From Paenibacillus aurantius (lineage in GTDB: Bacteria; Bacillota; Bacilli; Paenibacillales; NBRC-103111), in NCBI RefSeq assembly GCF_032268605.1, contig NZ_CP130318.1:5844501-5908500 (forward strand): DNA of 64,000 nucleotides. The letters are read 5' to 3'. Each line of letters opens with the position of its first letter. The stretch's first letter is position 1. The notes below the pieces were generated by a model that was not told the DNA's origin, searched no databases, and worked only from the letters and a program-made list of their open reading frames with translations. The position numbers and the translations under genes are program-made. Shown piece after piece: positions 49,083 to 57,735 of this stretch.

Positions 49083-50255
49083 ATGAATCCATTCGTGTAC
49101 CACAACCCCACCCGTCTGATTTTCGGGAAAGGCCAGCTGAAGCAGCTGCCTCAGGAAGTCCGGAAATACGGCACCAATGTCCTGCTGGTCTACGGGGGCG
49201 GAAGCATCAAACGCAGCGGTTTATATGATAAAGTGACGGCCCTCTTGAAGGAAGCCGGAGCCACGGTTCACGAGATGGGCGGGGTCGAGCCCAACCCGAG
49301 GCTGACCACCGTTCATGAAGGAGCCCGCCTCTGCCGTGAGCATAACATCGATTTTCTTCTCGCCGTCGGCGGAGGAAGCACGATCGATGCGGTGAAGGCC
49401 ATCGCGGCTTCCGCGAAATACGACGGCAGCTTCTGGGACATCGTCACCCGCCAGGCGGCGGTGGAGGAGGCCCTGCCGTTCGGCACGGTGCTGACACTGG
49501 CCGCTACCGGCTCCGAGATGAACTCCGGTTCGGTCATTACGAACTGGGAGACGAACGAGAAACGCGGCTGGGGCAGCCCCCACGTCTTCCCCCGCTTCTC
49601 GATTCTCGATCCCGAGAACACGTACACGGTTCCGAAGGACCAGACGGTCTACGGGATGGTGGACATCATGTCGCACGTGTTCGAGCAGTATTTCCACCAG
49701 GAGCAGAACTCTCCCGTGCAGGACGGCTTCGCCGAATCCATCCTCCGCGCGATGATCGATACGGCGCCTAAGCTTATTAACGATCTGCAGAACTACGAGC
49801 TTCGCGAAACGGTACTGTACAGCGGCACGATGGCCCTGAACGGCACCTTGGCCATGGGCGTAACCGGCGACTGGGCCACCCATGGAATCGAGCACGCCGT
49901 CTCCGCCATCTACGACATTCCTCACGGAGGCGGGCTGGCTATCCTCTTCCCGAACTGGATGAAGCATACGCTCGAGGAGAACCTTCCGCGTTACCGCAAC
50001 TTTGCCGTCCGCGTATTCGGCATCCAAGCCGAAGGCCGGGACGACCGGGAAGTGGCGCTTGAGGGCATTGAAGCGCTGCGCGCCTTCTGGACGTCCATCG
50101 GAGCCCCGAGCCGCCTGGCGGATTACGACATCGACGGCTCCCGCATAGAGGAAATGGCCGAGAAAGCCATTGACCAAGGCGTGAGCGGTACGCTCGGGCA
50201 GTTGAAGAAGCTGACGAAGGAAGACGTCATGGAGATTTACCGTATGTCCCTCTGA
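49083..50255 (+). CDS. yugJ: Iron-containing alcohol dehydrogenase (YugJ/butanol dehydrogenase-like)
   Basis: 390 residues, AAAGGAG upstream. '[48 protein letters not shown]' is the NAD(P)-binding N-terminus and '[17 protein letters not shown]' the conserved GGGS motif. Metal ligands are visible in '[14 protein letters not shown]' (Asp, His) and '[25 protein letters not shown]' (the two His). The sequence follows the YugJ/YugK/BdhA group, which reduces aldehydes to alcohols with NADPH. Monocistronic, ends at a strong hairpin. Confidence 0.92.
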   Translation: MNPFVYHNPTRLIFGKGQLKQLPQEVRKYGTNVLLVYGGGSIKRSGLYDKVTALLKEAGATVHEMGGVEPNPRLTTVHEGARLCREHNIDFLLAVGGGSTIDAVKAIAASAKYDGSFWDIVTRQAAVEEALPFGTVLTLAATGSEMNSGSVITNWETNEKRGWGSPHVFPRFSILDPENTYTVPKDQTVYGMVDIMSHVFEQYFHQEQNSPVQDGFAESILRAMIDTAPKLINDLQNYELRETVLYSGTMALNGTLAMGVTGDWATHGIEHAVSAIYDIPHGGGLAILFPNWMKHTLEENLPRYRNFAVRVFGIQAEGRDDREVALEGIEALRAFWTSIGAPSRLADYDIDGSRIEEMAEKAIDQGVSGTLGQLKKLTKEDVMEIYRMSL

Positions 50256-50276
50256 TCTCTGAGCGGCACCCAAAAG

Positions 50277-50315
50277 AAAAGCTGACACCCGATCCTTCTC
50301 GGTGTCAGCTTTTTG
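50277..50315. terminator. Bidirectional terminator
   Basis: AAAAGCTGACACC and GGTGTCAGCTTTTT close a short loop between the convergent dehydrogenase and prenyltransferase genes. Confidence 0.92.
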
Positions 50316-50341
50316 TTATTCTTATGGCCCGGATCCCTGTC

Positions 50342-51268
50342 CTACATCCGTTCCACCCACCACTGAACGAGCAGTGCCAGGATCATCACGGCCCCGCAGC
50401 TGACGGCCGCGTTAACGGAAGCGCCCATCAGCGGAAGATAAGCTTCGGACGGATTGGTGGGCTGCAGGCTCCGGTAGAGCCGGATAAGCGGAAACGCGGT
50501 AAGCAGAGCGAACAAGGCGTACACCGGCAGCGCTCCATAGAAGATCGCCAGAATCAAGGACAGGTACGCGAGAATGACCATGAACGCCGAGAACCGCAAG
50601 GCCCGGTTTTCTCCGAAGACGACCACGAGCGTGTTCTTGCCCGCCGCTTTGTCGGCTCTCCAATGTAGGAAATGATGGTTAAAAAGAACCAGGGTGGTCA
50701 GGATCCCGACCGGAAGCGAAACGAGCAGCGCCCGGTTATCGTACTGGGAAGTCTGCACATAATAGCTGCCCAGCACCGGCAGAACTCCGAAGGCGAGCAG
50801 GATGGCCACCTCGCTGTAGCCTTTGCCGCGGTAGCCGAAGCGGATGGGCGGCGCCACGTAATAGTACGCGATGAGAGCCCCCAGCACGCCGTAAACCAGG
50901 ATCATGTACCCGCTCGCATAAGCGAGGATAAGGCCGCACACGAGCGCGACGGCGAACAGGATCCACGTAACGGCCGCGAACCTCTTCTCCGACCATATTC
51001 CTTGGGTAAGAAAGCCCGAATTCGTCGAGATCGAGCCTTCGGTCTCCTGGGCTGTCGTATCCACTTCGTTCCGGTAGTCCCACAGGTCATTGATCATGTT
51101 GGAGAAAAGATGGATCGCCGCCGCCCCGACGACGGTCAGAAGAAACAACAAGGGATGAAAGGTATGATTCCAGGTCAAGGCCCCAACCGCCGCCAGCGCG
51201 ACGGGGACGATCATCACGAACACGACGTTGGCACGGGTGACTTTAAGGAATGAGGCGACTTTGCTCAT
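50342..51268 (-). CDS. UbiA family prenyltransferase (MenA-like)
   Basis: 308 residues from the ATG ten bases after AGGAGG. Eight or nine membrane helices. The first Asp-rich motif is 'NMINDLWDYRNEVDT' (N-D-x2-D-x3-x-D) near residue 60; the second region is 'HHFLHWRADKAAGKNTLVVVFG'. This is the pattern of 1,4-dihydroxy-2-naphthoate polyprenyltransferase and relatives, giving demethylmenaquinone. No men genes adjoin, so another aromatic acceptor is possible. A long structured leader precedes it. Confidence 0.85.
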   Translation of the reverse strand: MSKVASFLKVTRANVVFVMIVPVALAAVGALTWNHTFHPLLFLLTVVGAAAIHLFSNMINDLWDYRNEVDTTAQETEGSISTNSGFLTQGIWSEKRFAAVTWILFAVALVCGLILAYASGYMILVYGVLGALIAYYYVAPPIRFGYRGKGYSEVAILLAFGVLPVLGSYYVQTSQYDNRALLVSLPVGILTTLVLFNHHFLHWRADKAAGKNTLVVVFGENRALRFSAFMVILAYLSLILAIFYGALPVYALFALLTAFPLIRLYRSLQPTNPSEAYLPLMGASVNAAVSCGAVMILALLVQWWVERM

Positions 51269-51319
51269 GGGCTTTAGGCCTCCTGTCTTTATACGCTTCA
51301 CGCGTTTAGTATGAACGGC

Positions 51320-51368
51320 TGCGGCGGGAGGACTCCAGGGAAATGAAGTGCACTCTGGAACCGCCGCC
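51320..51368 (-). promoter_or_regulatory. Leader hairpin of the UbiA-family gene
   Basis: GCGGCGG and CCGCCGC, with inner CCAG/CTGG pairing, form a long stem in the ~130-nt leader between the promoter and the ATG. Purpose unknown. Confidence 0.5.
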
Positions 51369-51406
51369 ACTTTGTGAAAAACTTCACGAATACAGCTGCA
51401 CTCCAT

Positions 51407-51435
51407 ATATTACGCTTTTCCCTACCGTTTGACAA
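51407..51435 (-). promoter_or_regulatory. Sigma-A promoter of the UbiA-family gene
   Basis: Minus strand TTGTCA (51430-51435), 17-bp spacer, TAATAT (51407-51412). The rest of the 51269-51612 gap holds the leader hairpin and the terminator of the next gene. Confidence 0.72.
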
Positions 51436-51517
51436 TCCCTTTTTCGACGGAAATCCCCCTGCCTGCGACAAAATTCGCTACCTAAAACGAAACCCCAATC
51501 CCGGGCCTCCATACGCC

Positions 51518-51542
51518 AAAAAGCCGCACTCCCGTGCGGCCT
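51518..51542 (-). terminator. Terminator of the low-complexity secreted protein gene
   Basis: Minus strand GCCGCAC-GGGA-GTGCGGC followed by TTTTT. Confidence 0.9.
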
Positions 51543-51612
51543 TCTGCTTCGGCCGATCCCCTTCAACTGGGCCGGCCTGTCTATGCGATTGGAACCCATG
51601 AGGCTGGAACGA

Positions 51613-52773
51613 TTACTCTTCCTTGCCTTTGCCCTTGCCATTCTCGGCATGAGCTTTCCCGGCTTCCTTCTTCTCTTCCTGCTTCTGCTGCTGTTCTTGA
51701 CGCTTATCTGCGAGCTTCTGCTGAATTTCTTGACGCTTCGCTTCCTGCTTGCGCTCGATTTCCTCGTGCTTCGCTTTCTGCTCTTCGCGCTTCTCCTCCT
51801 GCTTGGCCGCGTTCTCAGCCGGCTTGCCGGAAACAGGAGCTTTCACCTCAGGCTTCGTCTCGGCAGTTGGTGCCGGAGTCGGCTGGGCGCTTGCCGCCGG
51901 TGCTTCCGTTGGTGCCGCCGTCGGAGCTGCGGAAGGACTGGCAGAAGGACTTGCAGACGGGCTGGCTGTTGGCTTGGCGCTCTCTTCCGCCTTCTCTTCG
52001 TTCCACTTGACGCTGATCTTCACTTCAAGGCTGCCGGCGTTGAGGTCAAACTGTTCCGCCAGACGTTTCATCACCTGCTGCTGGGCATCCGCCGCTTTCA
52101 GGTCAATGCCTTCGAGCAGCACAGCGATGAGGTCGCGGGCCGAATCGCCCATGATGTTCAGGTTGCCCTGTTTGTTCCCATGAAGCTTAACCTGCGATCC
52201 GCCTTTTCCCTTGCCGGGGTTCTGCATGATCGTCAGCTTGAAGGAATCGCCCTCAACACGGATGTCCAGATGGTTCCAGGCCTGTCCGTCTTGGTCGTCA
52301 TCTCCCTCTTCCGGAGCCGCCGATGGAGCCGGAGTAGCCGTTGGTGCCGTCGAAGCGGTCGGAGCCGGTGTCGCAGACGGCTCGGCCGATGGGGAAGCCG
52401 ACGGGCTTGCCGTTGGCGTGGCCGAAGGCGAAGGGGATGCGCTCGGAGCCGGCTGAACGTCCTCGGACGTTACCTTCAGGTAAGCGGCTTGTTTCTTGGT
52501 ATTGAAAATGATTTCGATCTTGTCCCCCGGTTTCAGGTCTTCGATCGATGCTTTCTTGTTATCGCGGTAAACCCAAACGGAATCGGCCAGCGGGTATTCC
52601 GACTGCCCTTCGTCCGTCGTTACCACCAATTTGCCGTCGGACAAGCTGTTCACGACACCGGAAGCCTCTTTGGAAGGCGCGGCTCCCGTTGGATTGGCAT
52701 AGGCCAGAACGCCGTAACCCAGCATAACAAAGGTCAGGCAGCAGGCCAGTACATAGGCAAGCTTCTTTTTCAT
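51613..52773 (-). CDS. Secreted low-complexity protein with Ser/Ala/Pro linkers and charged coil
   Basis: 386 residues, GGAGGAG before the ATG. Signal peptide 'MKKKLAYVLACCLTFVMLGYGVLAYA'. A small beta domain follows ('SGVVNSLSDGKLVVTTDEGQSEYPLADSVWVYRDNKKASIEDLKPGDKIEIIF'), the DUF5666-like pattern. Two linkers of repeating 'ASPSASPSA' type flank a second domain (~160-255) with 'GDSARDLIAVLLEGIDLKAADAQQQVMKRLAEQFDLNAG'. The last ~75 residues are Lys/Glu/Gln-rich and probably coiled coil. Extracellular, function unknown. Confidence 0.8.
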   Translation of the reverse strand: MKKKLAYVLACCLTFVMLGYGVLAYANPTGAAPSKEASGVVNSLSDGKLVVTTDEGQSEYPLADSVWVYRDNKKASIEDLKPGDKIEIIFNTKKQAAYLKVTSEDVQPAPSASPSPSATPTASPSASPSAEPSATPAPTASTAPTATPAPSAAPEEGDDDQDGQAWNHLDIRVEGDSFKLTIMQNPGKGKGGSQVKLHGNKQGNLNIMGDSARDLIAVLLEGIDLKAADAQQQVMKRLAEQFDLNAGSLEVKISVKWNEEKAEESAKPTASPSASPSASPSAAPTAAPTEAPAASAQPTPAPTAETKPEVKAPVSGKPAENAAKQEEKREEQKAKHEEIERKQEAKRQEIQQKLADKRQEQQQKQEEKKEAGKAHAENGKGKGKEE

Positions 52774-52827
52774 TTCGTGTTCTCCTCCTGGTGTGTACCC
52801 CGATATTTTCGTCACGTGACCGGGCTA

Positions 52828-53682
52828 CTACAACGTTTCGGAGGTGGTGGAGATTTTTTGGGGGGTCTTCTGCTCCTGTTCGATTTCCGGAAGAAACTTT
52901 TGGAGCTCGGGATGGGGAGCCGGGAAGTTCAACTTCATTCCTTCCAGCGTCTCGACCGCAATCCGCAGCACGGCCCAATCCCGGTATTTCCGGTTGTCCG
53001 CGGGAACGAGATGCCAAGGGGCATCCGGCGTGCCGCTGTTCTCAAAAACTTCCTCATAGCAACGCTGGTAAGCTTCCCACGACTTTCGCTCCACGAGGTC
53101 GTTCGGGTCGAATTTCCAATTCTTATCCGGGTTGACGATCCGGTCCTTCAGCTTCTCCAGCTGAAATTCCTTCGAGATGTGCAGAAAAATTTTCACCAAA
53201 ACGACTCCGCTGTCCGCGAGTAGCTCTTCAAAATGCCGGATGTGCTTGAGCCTTCGTTTGGCTTCGGCATCGGAAACCTGCCCGTGAACCCGGGTTATGA
53301 GCACATCCTCGTAATACGAACGGTTGAAAGCCGCCATGTAGCCGCGCGCCGGGATAAGCTGATGGGCCCTCCAAAGAAAATCATGAGCCGCTTCCTCGGC
53401 GGTCGGGGCTTTAAAGCTGTGGACCCGGAACCCTTGCGGATTGACTCCGGCAAAGGCCTTGCGGATCACCCCGTCCTTGCCGCTCGTGTCCATCCCCTGA
53501 AAGAGGAACAGAATGGCCTTCTCCCTCCCGGCGTAAAGCTTCTCCTGCAGCTTCTCCAGCTTCTCTTTGAGCTCTTCGGCTTCTTGCTTCAGCTTGTCTT
53601 TGTCCAGATTCTCCCCCGCCTCGGCGGATATTTTGCGGAGCTTGACTTCTTTGCCCGGCGGGAGCCGGAAGGGATGAGCCAT
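52828..53682 (-). CDS. ppk2: Polyphosphate kinase 2 family protein
   Basis: 284 residues, AAAGGAGG before the ATG. Walker A is 'QGMDTSGKDGVIRKAF' (~65), Walker B 'MAAFNRSYYEDVLITRVHG', and the lid is 'LEKLKDRIVNPDKNWKFDPNDL'. The C-terminal 'APWHLVPADNRKYRDWAVLRIAVETLEGM' is also conserved. PPK2 proteins phosphorylate nucleoside mono- or diphosphates with polyphosphate; length and the 'KNWKF' lid fit single-domain forms, but AMP/ADP preference cannot be decided. Cytoplasmic, single gene. Confidence 0.92.
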   Translation of the reverse strand: MAHPFRLPPGKEVKLRKISAEAGENLDKDKLKQEAEELKEKLEKLQEKLYAGREKAILFLFQGMDTSGKDGVIRKAFAGVNPQGFRVHSFKAPTAEEAAHDFLWRAHQLIPARGYMAAFNRSYYEDVLITRVHGQVSDAEAKRRLKHIRHFEELLADSGVVLVKIFLHISKEFQLEKLKDRIVNPDKNWKFDPNDLVERKSWEAYQRCYEEVFENSGTPDAPWHLVPADNRKYRDWAVLRIAVETLEGMKLNFPAPHPELQKFLPEIEQEQKTPQKISTTSETL

Positions 53683-53828
53683 GGAAATTCCTCCTTTGTC
53701 GTTAAAAGCCTGTAACTTTCTTTACCCAAAAGGACGAATTCCTGCTCGTTTCGGTGAGGCCCGCCCTTTTTTGACCAATCTGGAAATGGGATAGCCGAAG
53801 AAGGAGCCGGCCATATTAACGATTAGGT

Positions 53829-53851
53829 ACCGCACGGGAGAACCCTGCGGT
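53829..53851. promoter_or_regulatory. Inverted repeat upstream of the azoreductase
   Basis: ACCGCA-C-GGG and CCC-TGCGGT pair around AGAA, ~40 nt before the ATG. It could be an operator or leader hairpin; no T-run follows. Confidence 0.4.
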
Positions 53852-53892
53852 CGGCATACTCTGTCCAAATCTTAGCGAAGGATCGTGATCTT

Positions 53893-54531
53893 ATGACGAA
53901 GCTTCTTTACATCACCGCCCACCCCCACGACGAATCCGCTTCCTACAGCATGGCGGTCGGAAGTGCTTTTCTCCAGTCGTACAAGGAAACCAATCCTAAC
54001 GACGAAATCACCCACCTGGACCTGTACCGGGCCGACATCCCTCACATTGATGCGGATGTATTCAGCGGCTGGGGCAAGCTGCGTTCCGGTACGGCGCTTG
54101 ACCAACTGTCCGCCGAAGAGAAGCGTAAGGTCAGCCGGTTGAACGAGCTGGCCGATCAGTTCATTGCCGCCGACAAGTATGTTTTCGTAAGCCCCATGTG
54201 GAACTTCTCCTTCCCGCCCATTCTGAAGGCGTACATCGACTCCATCTGCGTCGCCGGCAAAACGTTCCGCTACAACGAGCAGGGACAGCCGGAAGGCCTA
54301 CTCACCAGCAAAAAGGCGCTGCACATTCAGGCGAGCGGCGGCGTCTACTCGGAAGGTCCGGCTACTGAGATCGAGTCCGGCCACCGGTATTTGAAGATCA
54401 TCATGGGCTTCATCGGTATTCCGGCGCTGGAGGGGATTTTCGTGGAAGGCCATGCGGCCGCTCCCGCGCAAGCGGAAACGATCAAGGCGAACGCCATCGA
54501 GCGTGCCAAGCAGGCCGCGAAAACGTATTAG
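53893..54531 (+). CDS. azoR: FMN-dependent NADH-azoreductase
   Basis: 212 residues of flavodoxin-like fold. '[61 protein letters not shown]' and '[44 protein letters not shown]' are characteristic of AzoR/AcpD, the P-M-W-N-F-S segment binding FMN. '[12 protein letters not shown]' is also conserved. Reduces azo compounds and quinones at the expense of NADH, usually for thiol/quinone stress protection. Single gene with terminator. Confidence 0.92.
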   Translation: MTKLLYITAHPHDESASYSMAVGSAFLQSYKETNPNDEITHLDLYRADIPHIDADVFSGWGKLRSGTALDQLSAEEKRKVSRLNELADQFIAADKYVFVSPMWNFSFPPILKAYIDSICVAGKTFRYNEQGQPEGLLTSKKALHIQASGGVYSEGPATEIESGHRYLKIIMGFIGIPALEGIFVEGHAAAPAQAETIKANAIERAKQAAKTY

Positions 54532-54713
54532 AGCCCCCAAAAGTGAAGCGGATCCTCTGAAGCTTACGCCGATTACTTTCGGGGGAGCCCCCGGGAACCA
54601 AAAACATTTGCAAAAACCTTACCAAACCCAAAAAGCCCGCCCCCAAGGGAAGCAGACCTTCGAAGAGACTAGTGCGAGCGCCTAACGGGTTTCGTTTCCC
54701 CTACAGCCTATCG

Positions 54714-54735
54714 CCGCCCAACCGGGCGGTTTTTT
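54714..54735 (+). terminator. Terminator of the azoreductase transcript
   Basis: CCGCCC-AACC-GGGCGG followed by TTTTTT, ~180 nt beyond the stop. The gap between holds no gene. Confidence 0.82.
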
Positions 54736-54767
54736 CGGCTAAGCGAGGAATTCTGACCTTCCCGTAA

Positions 54768-54814
54768 ACAAAGAAGGACGTCCCTCCAAAAGGAGGTCCG
54801 TCCTTCTTTGTTTC
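54768..54814 (-). terminator. Terminator of the pseudouridine synthase gene
   Basis: AAAGAAGGACG and CGTCCTTCTTT close a long stem with inner CCTCC/GGAGG around AAAA. Confidence 0.9.
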
Positions 54815-54817
54815 CTG

Positions 54818-55516
54818 TCAGCGGTTAGCCTGATGGCCGGGCACCAGCTTCCGTACTTCTTCGTCGGTAAGCGGTCGCCATTGTCCGGTCTTCAGGTTTC
54901 CCAGCCGGATGTTGATAATCCGCACGCGCTGCAGCCGCCGCACCTCATAGCCGAAGGCTTGGCACATGCGCCGGATTTGCCGGTTCAGCCCCTGTGTCAG
55001 GACAATGCGGAACACCCGCTCGCCCATCCGGCTGGTTTTGCAGGGCAGGGTTACCGTATCCAGGATCGGAACGCCGCGTTCCATGCCCTCCAGAAATTCC
55101 GGGGTCACCGGCTTGTCCACGGTTACGATATACTCCTTCTCGTGCCGGTTCTCCACCCGAAGAATCTTGTTCACGATGTCTCCGTCATTCGTCAGCAGAA
55201 TCAGGCCTTCCGAATCCTTGTCCAGCCGCCCGATCGGAAAAATCCGCTCTTTGTGGTTGACGAAGTCGACGATGTTGCCTTTGATATGACGCTCGGTTGT
55301 ACACGTAATGCCCACCGGCTTGTTCAAGGCGATGTACACGGGAGGACGCTTCGCCCGGATCGGCCTGCCGTCCACCTTTACCTCGTCGCCCTCCTCCACC
55401 TTGCTCCCGAGTGTCGCCACCTCGCCGTTGATGGTCACCCGCTTATCCTCAATCCATTTGTCCGCTTCCCGCCGGGAACAGACGCCCGTTTCGCTAATGT
55501 ATTTGTTGATCCGCAT
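54818..55516 (-). CDS. rluF: 23S rRNA pseudouridine synthase, RluF/RluB type
   Basis: 232 residues. The N-terminal S4 domain is '[46 protein letters not shown]'. The catalytic domain has '[52 protein letters not shown]', with the catalytic Asp in G-R-L-D-K-D-S-E-G, and '[29 protein letters not shown]'. The '[14 protein letters not shown]' segment favours the RluF subgroup over RsuA. Isomerises uridine in ribosomal RNA. Confidence 0.92.
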   Translation of the reverse strand: MRINKYISETGVCSRREADKWIEDKRVTINGEVATLGSKVEEGDEVKVDGRPIRAKRPPVYIALNKPVGITCTTERHIKGNIVDFVNHKERIFPIGRLDKDSEGLILLTNDGDIVNKILRVENRHEKEYIVTVDKPVTPEFLEGMERGVPILDTVTLPCKTSRMGERVFRIVLTQGLNRQIRRMCQAFGYEVRRLQRVRIINIRLGNLKTGQWRPLTDEEVRKLVPGHQANR

Positions 55517-55642
55517 GACGCTGATTCCTCCGCTTGCCTGCCATATTCCGTTGCTCTTTTACCATAGCATGAACCCGGGCCGCAGGCCAAATTCTTCCGG
55601 GCTTGGGGAGCGGGGTTTCCAGAAACTCACGTTAATGGCTTT

Positions 55643-55668
55643 GTTTCATTCCGAAAAGCACAGGGTAA
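55643..55668 (+). promoter_or_regulatory. Sigma-B-like promoter of the DUF1328 gene
   Basis: GTTTCA (55643-55648), 14-bp spacer, GGGTAA (55663-55668), ~55 nt before the start codon. Confidence 0.75.
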
Positions 55669-55723
55669 GCTTATACCATCATCACAACAAACTAGGCGCT
55701 AAGCGCGAAAGGTGGTCAACATC

Positions 55724-55894
55724 ATGTTGAAATACCCACTGCTGTTTCTGGTCATTGCGATCATCGCAGGGATTTTCGGATTTGCGGGAATTGTGAGTGC
55801 GGCCGCAGGAATTGCGAAAGTGCTGTTCTTTATCTTCATCGTTCTGTTCATCGTCTCGTTCTTCATGGGCCGAGGAAGCAAATCGAACGTATAG
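55724..55894 (+). CDS. DUF1328 small membrane protein (YtjA-like)
   Basis: 56 residues from the ATG eight bases after AAAGGTGG. Two membrane helices: '[50 protein letters not shown]', the near-invariant layout of the DUF1328/UPF0391 family, with the conserved 'FGF.GI...AAGIAK.LF' centre. Function unknown; often stress induced. A sigma-B-like promoter lies just upstream. Confidence 0.9.
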   Translation: MLKYPLLFLVIAIIAGIFGFAGIVSAAAGIAKVLFFIFIVLFIVSFFMGRGSKSNV

Positions 55895-56029
55895 CCGGAC
55901 TGCTGACGAAAGCTCAGCGATCTTGAAGGGAAGCCTACCCGGCTTCCTTTTTTGCCGTTCTCGCCGCTTTGGGCAAGGAAGACGGGAAAACCGGGAAATA
56001 AATCGAGTCTAACGGCCTGTCTTGCATCT

Positions 56030-56054
56030 GTTTCATACGGACCGGTAAGGGATA
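56030..56054 (+). promoter_or_regulatory. Sigma-B-like promoter of the YdaT-like gene
   Basis: GTTTCA (56030-56035), 13-bp spacer, GGGATA (56049-56054), ~45 nt before the ATG. Confidence 0.75.
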
Positions 56055-56098
56055 AGGTATACGTGTGACCTAGTTAACCCGCGAAGGGAGGAATGGAC

Positions 56099-56299
56099 AT
56101 GCCTTGGAAAGACGGGGATTACCCTCCTTCCATGAAGAACCTGGAGCCCCGCGTTCGCCGAAAGGCCGTGGAGATCGCCAATGCCCTGCTTGAGGAAGGC
56201 TATGAGGAGGGCCGGGCCATCGCCATCGGTACCGCAAAAGCGGAGGAATGGGATGATCATCATCCGGCCGATCATTCGGGAAGCCACAAGAAGAAATAA
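56099..56299 (+). CDS. YdaT-like general stress protein, short form
   Basis: 66 residues from the ATG seven bases after GGAGG. 'MPWKDGDYPPSMKNLEPRVRRKAVEIANALLEEGYEEGRAIAIGTAKAEEWDDHHP' matches the N-terminal part of Bacillus YdaT closely ('MPW..DYP.SMKNLE..VRKKAI.IANA...EGYEEGRAI.IA..KA.EW'). The C-terminal DUF2188 part of the longer homologue is missing and replaced by a His/Lys tail. Role unknown; its sigma-B-like promoter fits stress induction. It may be co-transcribed with the downstream SDR gene. Confidence 0.85.
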   Translation: MPWKDGDYPPSMKNLEPRVRRKAVEIANALLEEGYEEGRAIAIGTAKAEEWDDHHPADHSGSHKKK

Positions 56300-56369
56300 C
56301 CGCCGCTGCCGCATAATTTAACGAAAACCTGCCATACTAACCGTAACTTGGGAAGGGAGCGATTAAAGA

Positions 56370-57242
56370 ATGGGATCGAGCAGCACGTCGGACAAACAAA
56401 CGATGCCACCCCAGCACCAGAATCAGCAGCCGGGGATTGAAAGCGAAATGACGCCTAAGCCGAAGGCCGTCGATCGCAAATATAAAGGCAGCGGGAAGCT
56501 GCAGGGCAAGGTAGCCATCATTACAGGAGGAGACAGCGGGATCGGCCGGGCGGCCGCCGTTTGTTATGCCGCGGAAGGCGCCAAGGTCGTCATCGTCTAC
56601 TTGAGCGAGGACAAGGATGCCCAGGAGGCCAAACGGCTCGTGGAAGCCGAAGGCGGCGAATGCCTGCTCATCGCCGGAGACATCGGAGACGAGAAATTCT
56701 GCCAGGATGTCGTCAAGCAGACGGTAGACAAGTTCGGCAAGCTGGACATTCTTGTCAACAACGCAGCCGAGCAGCATCCACAGAAATCGATCGAGGACAT
56801 CTCCCAGGAGCAGCTCGAGAAAACGTTCCGCACGAACATCTTCTCCATGTTCTACCTGACCAAAGCGGCGGTGCCGCATCTGAAGGAAGGCTCGGCGATC
56901 ATCAACACCACGTCGATCACCGCTTATCGCGGGAGCCCCGAGCTTCTGGACTATTCGTCGACCAAAGGAGCCATCGTGGCCTTCACCCGTTCCCTGTCCG
57001 GGAACCTGGTGGACAAAGGCATCCGCGTCAACGGCGTAGCCCCCGGTCCGATCTGGACCCCGCTCATCCCGTCGACCTTCGATGCGGAGAAAACCTCCCA
57101 GCACGGGGCGTCGGCTCCGATGAAGCGGCCCGGCCAGCCCGAGGAGCTGGGTCCGGCGTATGTCTTCCTGGCGTCCGACGACTCTTCCTACATGTCCGGC
57201 CAGATTCTGCACATCAACGGCGGCGAAGTCGTGAACGGGTAA
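56370..57242 (+). CDS. SDR family oxidoreductase (general stress protein 39-like, YdaD/YhxC group)
   Basis: 290 residues. After a hydrophilic N-terminal extension (MPPQHQNQQPGIESEMTPKP, the usual mark of this group) comes the Rossmann motif G-x3-G-I-G in 'AIITGGDSGIGRAAAVCYA'. 'NNAAEQHPQKS', the catalytic Ser in 'NTTSITAYRGS' and the Y-x3-K in 'DYSSTKGAIVAFTRSLS' follow. NAD(P)-dependent reductase or dehydrogenase of unknown substrate. It follows the YdaT-like gene within 70 nt, mirroring the Bacillus sigma-B stress regulon. Confidence 0.92.
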   Translation: MGSSSTSDKQTMPPQHQNQQPGIESEMTPKPKAVDRKYKGSGKLQGKVAIITGGDSGIGRAAAVCYAAEGAKVVIVYLSEDKDAQEAKRLVEAEGGECLLIAGDIGDEKFCQDVVKQTVDKFGKLDILVNNAAEQHPQKSIEDISQEQLEKTFRTNIFSMFYLTKAAVPHLKEGSAIINTTSITAYRGSPELLDYSSTKGAIVAFTRSLSGNLVDKGIRVNGVAPGPIWTPLIPSTFDAEKTSQHGASAPMKRPGQPEELGPAYVFLASDDSSYMSGQILHINGGEVVNG

Positions 57243-57288
57243 TCGCCCGGCTCTAGCTGAACATTAGTTGCGGATAAGGCACCAAGGG

Positions 57289-57318
57289 CACCTTCGGCTT
57301 CGACCGGGGGTGTTTTTT
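57289..57318 (+). terminator. Terminator of the SDR gene
   Basis: CACCTTCGG and CCGGGGGTG (with G-U pairs) around a short loop, followed by TTTTTT. Confidence 0.78.
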
Positions 57319-57353
57319 CTTAGCAAAAAGTAAACCAGGGAGAGGGTTCTTGC

Positions 57354-57377
57354 GTATAACCATAGAGAGATGGGTAT
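57354..57377 (+). promoter_or_regulatory. Possible sigma-B-like promoter
   Basis: GTATAA (57354-57359), 12-bp spacer, GGGTAT (57372-57377), ~40 nt before the small-protein ATG. The -10 is perfect, the -35 one base off. Confidence 0.6.
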
Positions 57378-57420
57378 TATGAACTAAGCACAAGGAACTA
57401 CCTGGATAGGAGGTCTCTCT

Positions 57421-57618
57421 ATGAAAGAAACCGAGCATCAAGAGCAGCTGAGAATCCGTCTTTACTCCCTGGCCGCCCGTTGTGTCCATTTGCGCAACCG
57501 GTACGGAAGCACTTCGGAGGACTACCTCAAGGCGTGTGCGGAGAGGGAAGAGGCGCGAGAGGCATATATGCAAAGCCTCTCCTCTACCCAAGGCGGGACC
57601 GGGGGCACCCGCCCCTAA
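57421..57618 (+). CDS. Small hypothetical protein (helical hairpin)
   Basis: 65 residues with a strong AGGAGG seven bases before the ATG. The sequence is two predicted helices joined at 'GSTSEDYLK', with a Gly-rich end. It loosely recalls Spo0E-type phosphatases in size and shape but lacks their S-Q-E-L-D motif, so no function is assigned. A GTATAA-N12-GGGTAT element upstream suggests stress control. Confidence 0.7.
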   Translation: MKETEHQEQLRIRLYSLAARCVHLRNRYGSTSEDYLKACAEREEAREAYMQSLSSTQGGTGGTRP

Positions 57619-57735
57619 TGCGCCCGGCCGGGCGGCAGGCCACCCTTTTTGAAACCAAGACGGCCCGTTTGTCGTACCTGTTAAGGAGGATACGGAAAGC
57701 TCGTATAATAACGGACAAACTATTCAGGAGGTCAC

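Noticed and set aside
57421-57618. Spo0E-like phosphatase
   Set aside because: Size and helix-loop-helix shape fit loosely, but the S-Q-E-L-D signature is missing.
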